Shown here in pieces: positions 13,993 to 22,822 of a stretch of 34,074 nucleotides of DNA; within the stretch, counting starts at the first letter, position 1; every line of letters starts with the position of its first letter. A model generated the notes under the pieces. The model was not told the DNA's origin, did no database searches, and worked only from the letters and a program-made list of their open reading frames with translations. The stretch comes from a virus, in IMG/VR virus record IMGVR_UViG_3300010354_014451, positions 1 through 34,074 of that record; one strand, 5' to 3'. The translations under genes and the position numbers were made by a program.

Positions 13993-15492
13993 ATGAAAAT
14001 TACTAATTTTAATCGCACTTTAACTAGTGATGCATTGAGAGAAAATATTTCCCGCCAGTTCAACGTTTCTGTTGATCTAGAAGGTTATAATAGAGAACAA
14101 CTTGAGGATTTTAGAAACAAATTAAGAACTAAAATTTTTCAAAAAGAAGGTGTTGCTGGTGTAAATGATCTTTTAACAGATGAGGCATATCAAAAAGACA
14201 AAGCAATGTTAGAATTGCTCAATACAAGGATTAAAGAAATGTTAGGTGAAGACATCAAAAAACTAAAAGATAAATTAGATGCCTTGGAAGAGGCTAAAAA
14301 AGGTGTCAAGGCACCTAAGTATGCTAAACATACCAAAGGATCCGTAGGCAGCGGTGATGATAAAACCGGCGACGGTAAAAAGAACTTTGACGATGTTCAA
14401 GTTGCTCGCATGGTAGCAGGCGGTGTTCCTAAGAAGCAGGCTATTGCTAAAGCTACCAGTGACAAGTTCAAAGAGGGCAGAGTGGTCAAAGGAAAAGGCT
14501 ATGACGATCCAGAACATGAGCGCAAACCGCCAGAAGGTAAAGTTCCCTTTACTAGTTTCCACCAAGGCAAACAAGGTGATCAAGCAGCAAGATTACATGC
14601 TACACAGGTAAAGGGTAAATTAGTAAAGGGCAAGGCACAGAGCGCCAAGCAAGACGAACCAGGTGTAAAAGAAGCTTCGGACAAGTGTAATCACACTCCT
14701 AAAGGTAAGAATTGTCCAGTGCATGGTCTAAAAGAATGTGGCACAATGGAAGCCAAAGAAAAGCCAAGTTCAGGTATGACAAAGAAAGAAAAGTCAGCCG
14801 TTGTCAAGAAAGCCAAAGCAGGTGGCGACATTGGTAAACCAGGTAAGGGATTTAAAGAAGTAGAGAAGGCTGCTAAGAAAGGTGGCGCTAAAGATCCTAA
14901 GGCAGTAGCAGCGGCAGCTATGTGGAAGCAACAGGCCAAGAAAGAAAGTCAAGAAATTTTCCGTCGTCACGTTAAAATTGTAAATGAGAGTATTGCTTAC
15001 TTGCTCCAAGAAGATGAAGAAGGCAAAGCCAAAGCCATTACGGCCGCAGGAGATATGGTAAACGATTACACAAGTTGGATGCAACGTGTTGGGCAATACC
15101 AAACTAAGAGTATGATTGAACTTGCTGATGCTATCCGTGCAGACTTTGGGCCTTCCGAAGCTGAAGCATTTAAACAGGCTGTAGGCCCCGCTTTGAGTGC
15201 TACATTAGAAGTTCTTACTCAACAACGTGAAGCTATCAGTAATGCGGTAGCTGCATTGGCAGGCGAACAAATGCCTACAGAGCCAATGGGAATGGAAACT
15301 CCACCTGAGCCAGGTATGGAGCCTTCAGAACCAGATTTAATGAACGAGCCAGCAAGTGATGAGTTTGGAGCAGCTGATGCAGCAGCAGGCGGCCCTGAGG
15401 CATCTGGTCGTGAGATGCGCGAAAGTGTTGAAACACGTAAAGCTCGTAAATTAGCAGAAGCTCATAGTATTATTGCTAGACTAGCAAAATGA
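13993..15492 (+). CDS. Large Lys/Ala-rich head- or core-type protein with Cys/His motif
   Basis: 499 residues from the ATG (MKITNFNRTLTS) with TTTTGGA upstream; a TTG four codons earlier is possible. Residues about 1-95 are helical, then a long Lys/Gly/Ala-rich region carries DKCNHTPKGKNCPVHGLKEC (CxH-C-H-C, possible metal site, around 230-250) and GMTKKEKSAVVKKAKAGGD. The last 150 residues are acidic and helical with Pro/Glu-rich segments. It overlaps the 15489 gene by four bases. Basic middle and acidic tail recall phage core or internal proteins. No enzyme motif. Function unknown. Confidence 0.68.
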   Translation: MKITNFNRTLTSDALRENISRQFNVSVDLEGYNREQLEDFRNKLRTKIFQKEGVAGVNDLLTDEAYQKDKAMLELLNTRIKEMLGEDIKKLKDKLDALEEAKKGVKAPKYAKHTKGSVGSGDDKTGDGKKNFDDVQVARMVAGGVPKKQAIAKATSDKFKEGRVVKGKGYDDPEHERKPPEGKVPFTSFHQGKQGDQAARLHATQVKGKLVKGKAQSAKQDEPGVKEASDKCNHTPKGKNCPVHGLKECGTMEAKEKPSSGMTKKEKSAVVKKAKAGGDIGKPGKGFKEVEKAAKKGGAKDPKAVAAAAMWKQQAKKESQEIFRRHVKIVNESIAYLLQEDEEGKAKAITAAGDMVNDYTSWMQRVGQYQTKSMIELADAIRADFGPSEAEAFKQAVGPALSATLEVLTQQREAISNAVAALAGEQMPTEPMGMETPPEPGMEPSEPDLMNEPASDEFGAADAAAGGPEASGREMRESVETRKARKLAEAHSIIARLAK

Positions 15493-15836
15493 AAATAAGA
15501 GAACTCTTCGAAGACCCTACATATGACATAGGGTCTCTTCGAAGTGCTTTGGCTGTTAGACAGGGCCAAGCTAAAAAATCTGGACAGTCTAAAGAATTAC
15601 CCCTAGCGGTTATAAAAGATATTGCTAGGGATTTAGGCTTCAGCATAACAGATTTAGATACACTTAAAGCATTTAAGGACAAGATAGATCCTACAGGTGA
15701 TGTTTTTGATATTACTGATCAAGGAACTATTATTCTTAATAAACCAGAGGCTGCTGTAGCTCCTGGTAAAGCTACGGGACCTAGCGTAGACGCTATGGCT
15801 TCTAGCAACGCGAAACAGCTTTCTCCAAAGATTTGA
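15489..15836 (+). CDS. Small protein with MKIRELFED N-terminus (internal-protein candidate)
   Basis: 115 residues. MKIRELFEDPTYD again fits MKxxExhxE, with a possible prohead-protease site after LFE. The middle has a helical segment with a LFSx-like pattern (VIKDIARDLGFSITDLDTLK), and the C-terminus is Ala/Pro/Gly-rich and probably disordered. The start overlaps the stop of the large 13993 gene, so the two are translationally linked. The nuclease promoter at 15833 begins at its stop codon. Packaged internal protein is a hypothesis. Confidence 0.65.
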   Translation: MKIRELFEDPTYDIGSLRSALAVRQGQAKKSGQSKELPLAVIKDIARDLGFSITDLDTLKAFKDKIDPTGDVFDITDQGTIILNKPEAAVAPGKATGPSVDAMASSNAKQLSPKI

Positions 15837-15860
15837 CAAATATAAGTAGTCAAGTATAAT
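15833..15860 (+). promoter_or_regulatory. Sigma70-type promoter, leaderless
   Basis: TTGACA (15833-15838), 16-base spacer, TATAAT (15855-15860): both hexamers are perfect. The ATG of the nuclease gene begins eight bases after the -10 box, which places +1 at or next to the A of the start codon. No ribosome site exists. Expression by unmodified host polymerase, hence early or middle, is inferred. Confidence 0.82.
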
Positions 15861-15867
15861 TACTTGC

Positions 15868-16563
15868 ATGAATAATTATACTCCTCCACCGTTTGTTGAG
15901 CGATTCCAATATAAAAACTGTAAACAGATAACTGATCCAATAACTAGAAAAAGAGTTTATCAAACTCCAGACGGTGAAAAATTACCCAGTGTCACAACAA
16001 TTCTAAGTGCTACAAAAGACATGACAGCACTAAATGAATGGCGAAATAGAATTGGACACGAAAAAGCGCAACAAATTACACAAGAAGCAGCAGGAATTGG
16101 AACTGCTATGCATGGTAATTTAGAAAGATTTATAGCAGGACTTCAACGCCAGCCTGGTAACAATCCAGTTCACGTTCAAGCTAATAAAATGGCGGACATT
16201 ATTATTGAAAACGGATTAAAGAATGTAAACGAAGTATGGGCTATGGAACAGAGTCTTTACTATCCTGGATTATACAGCGGAACTACAGATCTAGTAGGAG
16301 TGTATAAAGGTAGTCCTTCGGTTATGGATTATAAACAAACGAACAAGCCCAAAAAAGAAGAGTGGGTTGAAGATTATAAAATGCAGTTAATAGCCTATAT
16401 TATGGCGCATAATATAGTTTATGGCACTGATATAAAAGAAGGACATGTGTTTATGTGTTCGCGTGATCTTCAATATCAGCAGTTCGATCTGTGGCCGGAT
16501 GAGTTTGAAAAATATCAAAATTTGTGGTTAGATAAAGTAGAAGAATATTGGGCAGCTGGATAG
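15868..16563 (+). CDS. PD-(D/E)XK nuclease (RecB/Cas4/MGME1-like)
   Basis: 231 residues. Typical family features: LPSVTTILSATKD near 30-45, GIGTAMHGNLERFI (helical motif with His), then the core SGTTDLVGVYKGSPSVMDYK (Asp and the DYK form of the D/ExK pair), with KMQLIAYIMAH downstream carrying the conserved Gln. Such enzymes are Mg-dependent DNA exo- or endonucleases that trim ends during recombination or degrade host DNA. It has its own consensus sigma70 promoter and predicted leaderless mRNA, unlike the late genes around it, which suggests early synthesis. The substrate is not determined. Confidence 0.85.
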   Translation: MNNYTPPPFVERFQYKNCKQITDPITRKRVYQTPDGEKLPSVTTILSATKDMTALNEWRNRIGHEKAQQITQEAAGIGTAMHGNLERFIAGLQRQPGNNPVHVQANKMADIIIENGLKNVNEVWAMEQSLYYPGLYSGTTDLVGVYKGSPSVMDYKQTNKPKKEEWVEDYKMQLIAYIMAHNIVYGTDIKEGHVFMCSRDLQYQQFDLWPDEFEKYQNLWLDKVEEYWAAG

Positions 16564-16588
16564 CAAAGGCCTAAACACTATCTGACCT

Positions 16589-16596
16589 GATAAATA
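16589..16596 (+). promoter_or_regulatory. T4-type late promoter (GATAAATA)
   Basis: GATAAATATTCTATAAGGGG lies 21 bases before the tailspike ATG at 16618 and includes the AAGGGG ribosome site. The promoter core is the same as that of the leaderless sites, but here it has a leader. Confidence 0.6.
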
Positions 16597-16617
16597 TTCT
16601 ATAAGGGGATTGCTTTT

Positions 16618-18735
16618 ATGCCAATTGTAGAAATTAGTCGTATTCAGGTTCGTCGTGGATTAGAAAATCAAACAGGTGTTCCAGTTTTAGACAGCGGTGA
16701 ATTCGGCTGGGCTTCAGATACTGAAAACCTTTATATTGGTCTTAGACGGGTAGACGGGGGCAATAGAGATGCCAACGTACGAATACTAACAGAAAATGAT
16801 CTACCTAATTTCTTCGCAAACGATCCAGCGCCTGTATTAAACACCCTTTATACATTCAGAAAAGACAGTGATTTAACCAAATATCAATGGACAGGATCTC
16901 CACCTGATTCAGAAGTAGTTAGACTATTACAAGAAAAACTCGATGATTTTGTTAGCGTAAAAGACTTTGGCGCAGTAGGAGACGGGAGCGACTCTACGGC
17001 AGCTATCTTGCAGGCCATACAGAAATTAGCATCATCTACATCAACAGTTGCCGCTGCGGAATTTAGCACTTCTACTAGAAAAACAATTTATTTCCCTGCC
17101 GGTGAATATAGAATAACTGGTGCATTACCCCTTCCCTCTTATGCTAGAATCCTCGGTGAAGGTATGCAAAATACCATTATTTCTAGTTTTGATACTGGTT
17201 ATCATTTCTTTGAAACAAAGGACAACGCCAATCAAAGTTTTGACAACAATCCGGGAACAATGGACACTGTGCAATATGTTAGTGTGGAAAATTTATCTTT
17301 AATTAGAAAAAATACCAGCCTTGCAGGAAAAGCATTCATAAGTTTAGACAACGCTCGTCATGCATTAGTTAGCAATGTAAGATTTTATACAAGTGCAACT
17401 ACTTCAACACTTAATTTAACATCATCGAGCTATGTAGGCATTAACATTAGAAATACCGGCACAAATTATGATAGAGCACAGCGCATCAAAATTGAAAATT
17501 GTAGTTTTGAATTAATGAATGCAGGTGTGTCATCTGATCATGCTGTATCAGACATTGAAATAAACCAGTGTTCATTTGAATATCTATATCAAGGTGTAGC
17601 TTTTAATCGTAATAATACATCTACAAATTTAGGTCCTAGATCTGTAACTATTTCTAATAATGACTTTAATAGAATTTATGCTCACGGCATATTTGCTGAT
17701 AAGATTGTAGGCAATGATGATTTATACTATGGGCACATCATCAGTCAGAACAACAGATTTTATAATGTAGCAAATTTTTCTCAAGGGGATGATGATACTC
17801 CTTCATTAACAGGATTTCCACCTTTCACAATATCTAATTCTACAGGAACTTCTATTATATTCTTTGGAAGTAAAGGAAATTTGAGTCAGAATGATTTCTT
17901 TAATAGAGAAAGACAGAAAATCACTGATACAAATAATACCACTACTATGTATCCGTTAATTGACGGTCACGGAACATTAGAATATACTATTCCAATAGTT
18001 CAGTTATCACAGGCTGCAACTACTTCATCACTCCGCTCTAGTAATGCATTTTTTGTCCCATTTACAAACTCTGCACAAAAAGTATCTGTTGAGTATTTTA
18101 TCTGTGATCAAGCATCTCCTCCTGCAATTGATAGAAGAGGTGTTTTAGACATAAGTGTAGGTCCAGGTTACGATCCTGAAGTTTATCTAACTGACAATTA
18201 TGGCTACATCTACGATGGCGATTTTATTGGAAGTGCAGAGGAATGGAGATATGAAAAACGTGCATTAGAAAATTGTATAAAGTTCTATTTTTATAATCCA
18301 GAACTTGCAGGATCTGGTGCTCAATTTAACGTCACTAATAGTCCTTACCCTGCATTTACGGGACTAGAGACCACAGGAACTTATTCTAATATCGTTATTC
18401 CTCCAAGCAGTAGTAGTGGAACAAATTATCAAGTAAATGATTTAATTAGAATTTCAGCAGCCGATTACGATTCACCTCCTGGATCTCCTAGCTCGTTAAG
18501 TTCTACTGCTACAACAGCCACAAGCGCACAAGACATCTTTATTACTGTCACTGGCATTGGCCCTGGAGGTTCTGTAGCATCTTTTACTTGGACAGGAACA
18601 GGTGTTACTACAGTTACAACACAGACAGCTACAAATGTTGTCGGAACCGTAGTAGCAAGAGCAGGTGATCCAGGATTTGGAATAGCAAACGTATATCTAA
18701 GTATTAAACCAAAAGTTACATTAACTAAGTTTTAA
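16618..18735 (+). CDS. Tailspike/tail fibre with pectate-lyase-like beta-helix
   Basis: 705 residues. The N-terminus (ISRIQVRRGLENQTGVPVLD, then SGEFGWASDTENLYIGL) is a fibre attachment domain common in marine myophages. Residues about 115-190 match the start of a Pectate_lyase_3 right-handed beta-helix (VSVKDFGAVGDGSDSTAAIL, TIYFPAGEYRITG, ILGEGMQNTII), followed by helix coils with repeated Asn/Ile/Ser steps to about residue 420. Such spikes bind or cut surface polysaccharide. No catalytic residues can be identified by eye. Late promoter GATAAATA and AAGGGG lie upstream; the stop overlaps the next start (TAATG). Confidence 0.86.
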   Translation: MPIVEISRIQVRRGLENQTGVPVLDSGEFGWASDTENLYIGLRRVDGGNRDANVRILTENDLPNFFANDPAPVLNTLYTFRKDSDLTKYQWTGSPPDSEVVRLLQEKLDDFVSVKDFGAVGDGSDSTAAILQAIQKLASSTSTVAAAEFSTSTRKTIYFPAGEYRITGALPLPSYARILGEGMQNTIISSFDTGYHFFETKDNANQSFDNNPGTMDTVQYVSVENLSLIRKNTSLAGKAFISLDNARHALVSNVRFYTSATTSTLNLTSSSYVGINIRNTGTNYDRAQRIKIENCSFELMNAGVSSDHAVSDIEINQCSFEYLYQGVAFNRNNTSTNLGPRSVTISNNDFNRIYAHGIFADKIVGNDDLYYGHIISQNNRFYNVANFSQGDDDTPSLTGFPPFTISNSTGTSIIFFGSKGNLSQNDFFNRERQKITDTNNTTTMYPLIDGHGTLEYTIPIVQLSQAATTSSLRSSNAFFVPFTNSAQKVSVEYFICDQASPPAIDRRGVLDISVGPGYDPEVYLTDNYGYIYDGDFIGSAEEWRYEKRALENCIKFYFYNPELAGSGAQFNVTNSPYPAFTGLETTGTYSNIVIPPSSSSGTNYQVNDLIRISAADYDSPPGSPSSLSSTATTATSAQDIFITVTGIGPGGSVASFTWTGTGVTTVTTQTATNVVGTVVARAGDPGFGIANVYLSIKPKVTLTKF

Positions 18736-19169
18736 TGTTTGAGAAAAATATTGAACTAAGATTAGATTCTTGGAAAAATCTAAGAAGAAATCTCGAAGAT
18801 GCTAACGATCCATTACAGCAGGTATGGGACTTTTGGCATTCTGCTCCGTTTATTCCCTATAACACCAAAATAAATCCATATAATCCTAATGGTTGGCCAA
18901 CTCCCTGGGAAATAATAGCGGACAATCATTACGACGACTTTACTAGGGCACTGTTAATCGGTTGGACGCTAAAGCTGACATCTCGATATCAGGATTCGGC
19001 TATATTTCTCAAATTAATGATAGACACAGAGAAAAAAACAGAATATAATTTAGTCTACGTGGATGATACTTGGGTCATTAACTATAATGATAACGGGCCA
19101 ATTACTACAGAAAAAATTCCGGCCTCATTTAGATTAGAAAACATTATAGAACTAAAGCCTCCTAGGTAA
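18735..19169 (+). CDS. Hypothetical tailspike-linked protein, 144 residues
   Basis: Not recognised. Rich in Trp and Asn/Asp (PLQQVWDFWHSAPFIPYNTK, WPTPWEIIADNHYDDFTRA), predicted alpha/beta, soluble. The start overlaps the tailspike stop by one base (TAATG), so it should be made together with the spike. Similar small partners often act as spike chaperones or adaptors, but this is context-based inference. It is followed by a weak late-type octamer and nrdA. Confidence 0.66.
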   Translation: MFEKNIELRLDSWKNLRRNLEDANDPLQQVWDFWHSAPFIPYNTKINPYNPNGWPTPWEIIADNHYDDFTRALLIGWTLKLTSRYQDSAIFLKLMIDTEKKTEYNLVYVDDTWVINYNDNGPITTEKIPASFRLENIIELKPPR

Positions 19170-19202
19170 ATATCAAATCCAAAATAAAAGAGGTGAAATC
19201 CT

Positions 19203-21512
19203 ATGATCACAGTGGTCAAGAGGAATGGGGATCGTGTTCCCCTGGACATTAGTAAAATACAGAGACAAGTTGCGAACGCTTGCAAGGGCATAGATGGTGT
19301 AAGTCCAAGCATGATCGAAATCAAAGCTCAGATAGAACTTCATGACGGCATTACAACTCAGACTATAGACGAGCTACTGCTTAAAGCTATGGTTAATCTA
19401 ATTGACGAAACAGAAAACACTGAAATCAACAATGTCAATTATCAATATGTAGCAGGCCGACAAAAAAATTCAATGCTACGTAAAGAGGTTTATGGAGAAT
19501 ATGATCCGCCTAAACTCTATAGTATCATTAAGAAAAATGTAGAATTAGGCATGTATACCAAAGAACTTCTGGACTGGTATACAGAAGATGAATGGAACAT
19601 CATTGATCTGTTTATTGATCATAGCAAGGACGAAAATTATACCTATGCTGCTATCGCTCAACTGGCTGAAAAATATTTGGTTCAAAATCGTGCGTCGGGG
19701 AGGATCTATGAAACTCCACAGGTTCGGTATGCCGTCGCTGCGGCAACTGCATTTCACGCAGAATCAAAGGATAAAAGATTAAAGTATGTAAAGGACTATT
19801 ATGAGTGCGCGAGCGATGGCCATTTCACTCTTGCCACCCCTGTGCTTGCTGGGCTTGGCACTACTACTAAACAGTTCAGTTCTTGCGTCCTTATCAGTAG
19901 TGATGATACCCTTGATAGCATATTTGCTGCTGGCGAAATGATGGCCAAGTATGCCAGTAAACGTGCTGGCATTGGTTTAGAAATTGGACGCATTAGACCA
20001 CTCGGTGCCCCCATTCGTAATGGTGAAATCAAGCACACAGGCATGATACCATTTTTGAAAAAGTGGTATAGCGATCTTCGTAGTTGTTCGCAAGGTGGAA
20101 TTCGTAACGCATCATGCACAGTTACGTTTCCTGTTTGGCATTATCAATTTGAAGATTTGATTGTATTAAAAAATAATCAAGGGACAGAAGAAACTCGCGT
20201 AAGGCAGATGGACTATTCAGTGGTAGTTAATGCTCTATTCTGGAATAGGTTTAAAAACAAACAAGATATTACTCTTTTTGATCCTCACGAAGTGCCAGAC
20301 CTCTATGAAGCATACTATAGAGACTCTGCTGAATTTGAAAGACTCTATCTTAAGTATGAACAAGATAAGACAAAGAAAAAGAAAGTTATATCAGCGGATG
20401 AGATATTCAAAAACGGAATTCTTAAGGAGCGCACTGATACGGGTCGAATTTATCTTGTCTTCATCGACAACGTCATCAATCAAGGCCCGTTTGATACGAA
20501 AGTGGATCCCATATATCAATCAAACCTATGCCAGGAGATACTTCTACCCACCCGTCCTTTCCAAAGAATTGAAGACTCTGAGGGACGAATTGCTCTTTGC
20601 ACTCTTGGCAGTATAAATTGGGGAGCATTTAAGACACCACAGGAAATGCGCAAAGCCTGTAGAGTTCTTGTAAGAAGTCTTAGTAACTTATTAAATTATC
20701 AAGACTTTCTTAGTGTTCAAAGTCAACTTGCCAATCAAGATTTTGAACCTTTAGGTGTTGGTATTACAAACCTAGCCTATTGGCACGCTCGCAAAGGATT
20801 AAAATACGGAGACACAGAAAGCCTGAAGGAAGTTAAAAAATGGATGGAACATCAGGCGTTTTATCTTACTGAAGTTAGTGTTGAATTAGCAGAAGAAAGA
20901 GGCCCTTGCAAACGTAGTAGTTTTACACACTACGGTAAAGGAGTGTTTCCTTGGGAAAGACGCAATCCTGGTGTTAACGAACTTACTGATTTTACTCCTA
21001 GTCTTGACTGGGAACCATTGCGAGCCAGAATGAAAAAACATGGTATTCGTAATGGAACGCTGATGGCTGTAGCACCTGTTGAATCTAGTTCTGTTGTTCT
21101 TAATTCAACAAATGGCATCGAGATGCCAATGGAATTGATCAGCGTAAAAGAATCTAAGGCAGGTTCGTTTGTTCAAGTTGTTCCTGAATATAAGAGACTG
21201 AAAAATAGATACGAATTAATGTGGGAACAGAAAGATTGTGCAAACTATCTAAAAACTGCTGCCGTTCTTGCTGCCTATATTGATCAAAGTCTTAGCACTA
21301 ATACCTTTTACAATCCAGCAAATTTTGTAGGTGCAAAAGTTCCTGCTACTGTTATTGCAAAAAATCTTATGCTTGCTTACAAGTGGGGCATCAAGACGAT
21401 CTACTATAGTCTTATCAACAAGGTAGGAGCAAAAGCAGAAATAACTACCAGCACTGTCTTGCTTGAGGAAGTTTCGCAGAGTGAAGAAAACTGCGAGGCC
21501 TGTGTATTATGA
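19203..21512 (+). CDS. nrdA: Class I ribonucleotide reductase alpha subunit
   Basis: 769 residues, close to the 761 of E. coli NrdA. Reduces ribonucleoside diphosphates to deoxynucleotides for phage replication. An N-terminal ATP-cone (TVVKRNGDRVPLDISKIQRQ) is followed by the catalytic barrel: first redox Cys in FSSCVLISSD, the radical-site loop SNLCQEILLPT (Asn, Cys, Glu), the second redox Cys in EGRIALCTLGSINWG, and the C-terminal shuttle pair in CEACVL. All key residues are present, so the enzyme should be active. SD AGAGGTG. Followed by a four-base overlap with a small ORF, then nrdB. A weak late-type GGTAAATA lies at 19165. Confidence 0.97.
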   Translation: MITVVKRNGDRVPLDISKIQRQVANACKGIDGVSPSMIEIKAQIELHDGITTQTIDELLLKAMVNLIDETENTEINNVNYQYVAGRQKNSMLRKEVYGEYDPPKLYSIIKKNVELGMYTKELLDWYTEDEWNIIDLFIDHSKDENYTYAAIAQLAEKYLVQNRASGRIYETPQVRYAVAAATAFHAESKDKRLKYVKDYYECASDGHFTLATPVLAGLGTTTKQFSSCVLISSDDTLDSIFAAGEMMAKYASKRAGIGLEIGRIRPLGAPIRNGEIKHTGMIPFLKKWYSDLRSCSQGGIRNASCTVTFPVWHYQFEDLIVLKNNQGTEETRVRQMDYSVVVNALFWNRFKNKQDITLFDPHEVPDLYEAYYRDSAEFERLYLKYEQDKTKKKKVISADEIFKNGILKERTDTGRIYLVFIDNVINQGPFDTKVDPIYQSNLCQEILLPTRPFQRIEDSEGRIALCTLGSINWGAFKTPQEMRKACRVLVRSLSNLLNYQDFLSVQSQLANQDFEPLGVGITNLAYWHARKGLKYGDTESLKEVKKWMEHQAFYLTEVSVELAEERGPCKRSSFTHYGKGVFPWERRNPGVNELTDFTPSLDWEPLRARMKKHGIRNGTLMAVAPVESSSVVLNSTNGIEMPMELISVKESKAGSFVQVVPEYKRLKNRYELMWEQKDCANYLKTAAVLAAYIDQSLSTNTFYNPANFVGAKVPATVIAKNLMLAYKWGIKTIYYSLINKVGAKAEITTSTVLLEEVSQSEENCEACVL

Positions 21513-21718
21513 CAGGTTCAAGCAAACGTGAACAAATTAATAAATGGTTAGATTATTATGGTTGTAGCCGAGATGTTGAAATAGAACCAGAAGCAGAGGA
21601 TTTGCTTCTGGTAGTTTTAATGGACCCTGGTGTATCTAAGGTATATGTTGATGATGAGGGCGGATTAGTAATTGAATCAGACGGTTCAGATTTTCAAGGA
21701 ACAGACAATGAGTATTGA
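21509..21718 (+). CDS. Small acidic protein between nrdA and nrdB
   Basis: 69 residues, not recognised. Very acidic; N-terminal helix (REQINKWLDYYGCSRDVEIE) and a short beta segment (VSKVYVDDEGGLVIESDGSD). It overlaps nrdA by four bases (ATGA) and nrdB by 11 bases, so it is embedded in the reductase operon. A regulatory or accessory role in dNTP synthesis is possible, but nothing in the sequence shows it. Confidence 0.65.
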   Translation: MTGSSKREQINKWLDYYGCSRDVEIEPEAEDLLLVVLMDPGVSKVYVDDEGGLVIESDGSDFQGTDNEY

Positions 21719-22811
21719 ACAATATAACATAAAAAAACAGACCAACTACCTTAAAAGAAAAATGTTTTTGGATCCTGAAGGTCCAGTCACAGTGCAGAGA
21801 TTTGAAGAAGTTAAGTATCCTAAAATACAAAAGTTTGAGGAACTAGCAAGGGGTTTCTTCTGGGTGCCCGAAGAAATTAGTTTGACCAAAGATAAGATTG
21901 ATTTCAAGGAATCTAGCGATGCTGTCAAACATATTTTCACCAGTAACCTACTACGACAAACAGCATTAGACAGTATTCAAGGTCGTGCCCCATCACAGGT
22001 CTTTGGTCCAGTGATTTCTATTCCAGAAGTTGAGGCTTTAGTTAGCAATTGGAGCTTTTTCGAAACCAATATTCATAGCAAGAGCTACAGTCATATTATT
22101 AGAAATATTTACGGTGTTCCCAAAGAAGAATTTAACAAAATACACGACACAACAGAAATTGTGGAAATGGCTGCAAGTGTAGGTGAATATTACGACCGTT
22201 TACATAAACTCAATAGCTTGAAAGAAGTAAATCCAGAATTAGTCGATGAAAAGGAACACATTAAAGCAATCTGGTTAGCACTAAATGCCAGTTATGCTTT
22301 AGAAGCCCTAAGATTTATGGTAAGTTTTGCTACAAGTTTAGCCATGGTTGAAAATCGTATCTTTATTGGTAATGGTAATATTATTAGCCTTATCTTACAG
22401 GACGAATTACTGCACACAGAGTGGACAGCCTATTTGATCAATCAAGTAGTAAAAGATGATCAAAGATTTGCCGATATCGTTGACGAATGTCGTGCTGAAG
22501 TATATAACATGTATATGGAAGTAATTCAAGAGGAAAAATCTTGGGCTGATTATCTTTTCAGCAAAGGTGTTGTTATTGGACTGAATCCTCAAATTCTAAA
22601 AGACTTTGTTGACTACACGGCTTTTATTAAACTAAAAGAAATAGGAATTAAGTATATGGAAGAACATCCAAAAACTAGTCCCATTCCTTGGTTTAATAAG
22701 CATGTTAATATCAATAAAAAACAGACAGCACTTCAAGAAAACGAATCAACAAACTATGTCATTGGAGTTATGAGCGATGTCATAGAATATGATGATTTGC
22801 CCACACTATAA
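21708..22811 (+). CDS. nrdB: Class I ribonucleotide reductase beta subunit
   Basis: 367 residues from the ATG at 21708 behind AAGGAACAG; the TTG at 21672 is unlikely. The protein houses the di-metal centre and radical Tyr that activates NrdA. Ligand motifs are LDSIQGR (Asp), FFETNIHSKSYSHIIRN (Glu, His and radical-site Tyr), EALRFMVSFA (Glu) and LQDELLHTEW (Glu, His). In E. coli the first pair reads ETIHSRSY; here ETNIHSKSY has one extra residue between Glu and His. Operon order nrdA - ORF - nrdB - glutaredoxin gives a complete dNTP module. Confidence 0.96.
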   Translation: MSIEQYNIKKQTNYLKRKMFLDPEGPVTVQRFEEVKYPKIQKFEELARGFFWVPEEISLTKDKIDFKESSDAVKHIFTSNLLRQTALDSIQGRAPSQVFGPVISIPEVEALVSNWSFFETNIHSKSYSHIIRNIYGVPKEEFNKIHDTTEIVEMAASVGEYYDRLHKLNSLKEVNPELVDEKEHIKAIWLALNASYALEALRFMVSFATSLAMVENRIFIGNGNIISLILQDELLHTEWTAYLINQVVKDDQRFADIVDECRAEVYNMYMEVIQEEKSWADYLFSKGVVIGLNPQILKDFVDYTAFIKLKEIGIKYMEEHPKTSPIPWFNKHVNINKKQTALQENESTNYVIGVMSDVIEYDDLPTL

Positions 22812-22822
22812 GGAGAATAATC

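Noticed and set aside
14275-15102. Several minus-strand frames opposite the Lys/Ala-rich protein
   Set aside because: They are Phe/Leu-rich complements of Lys-rich codons, lack ribosome sites and overlap each other.
19203-21512. Intein or split in nrdA
   Set aside because: The protein has family length with all redox and active-site residues in one uninterrupted frame.
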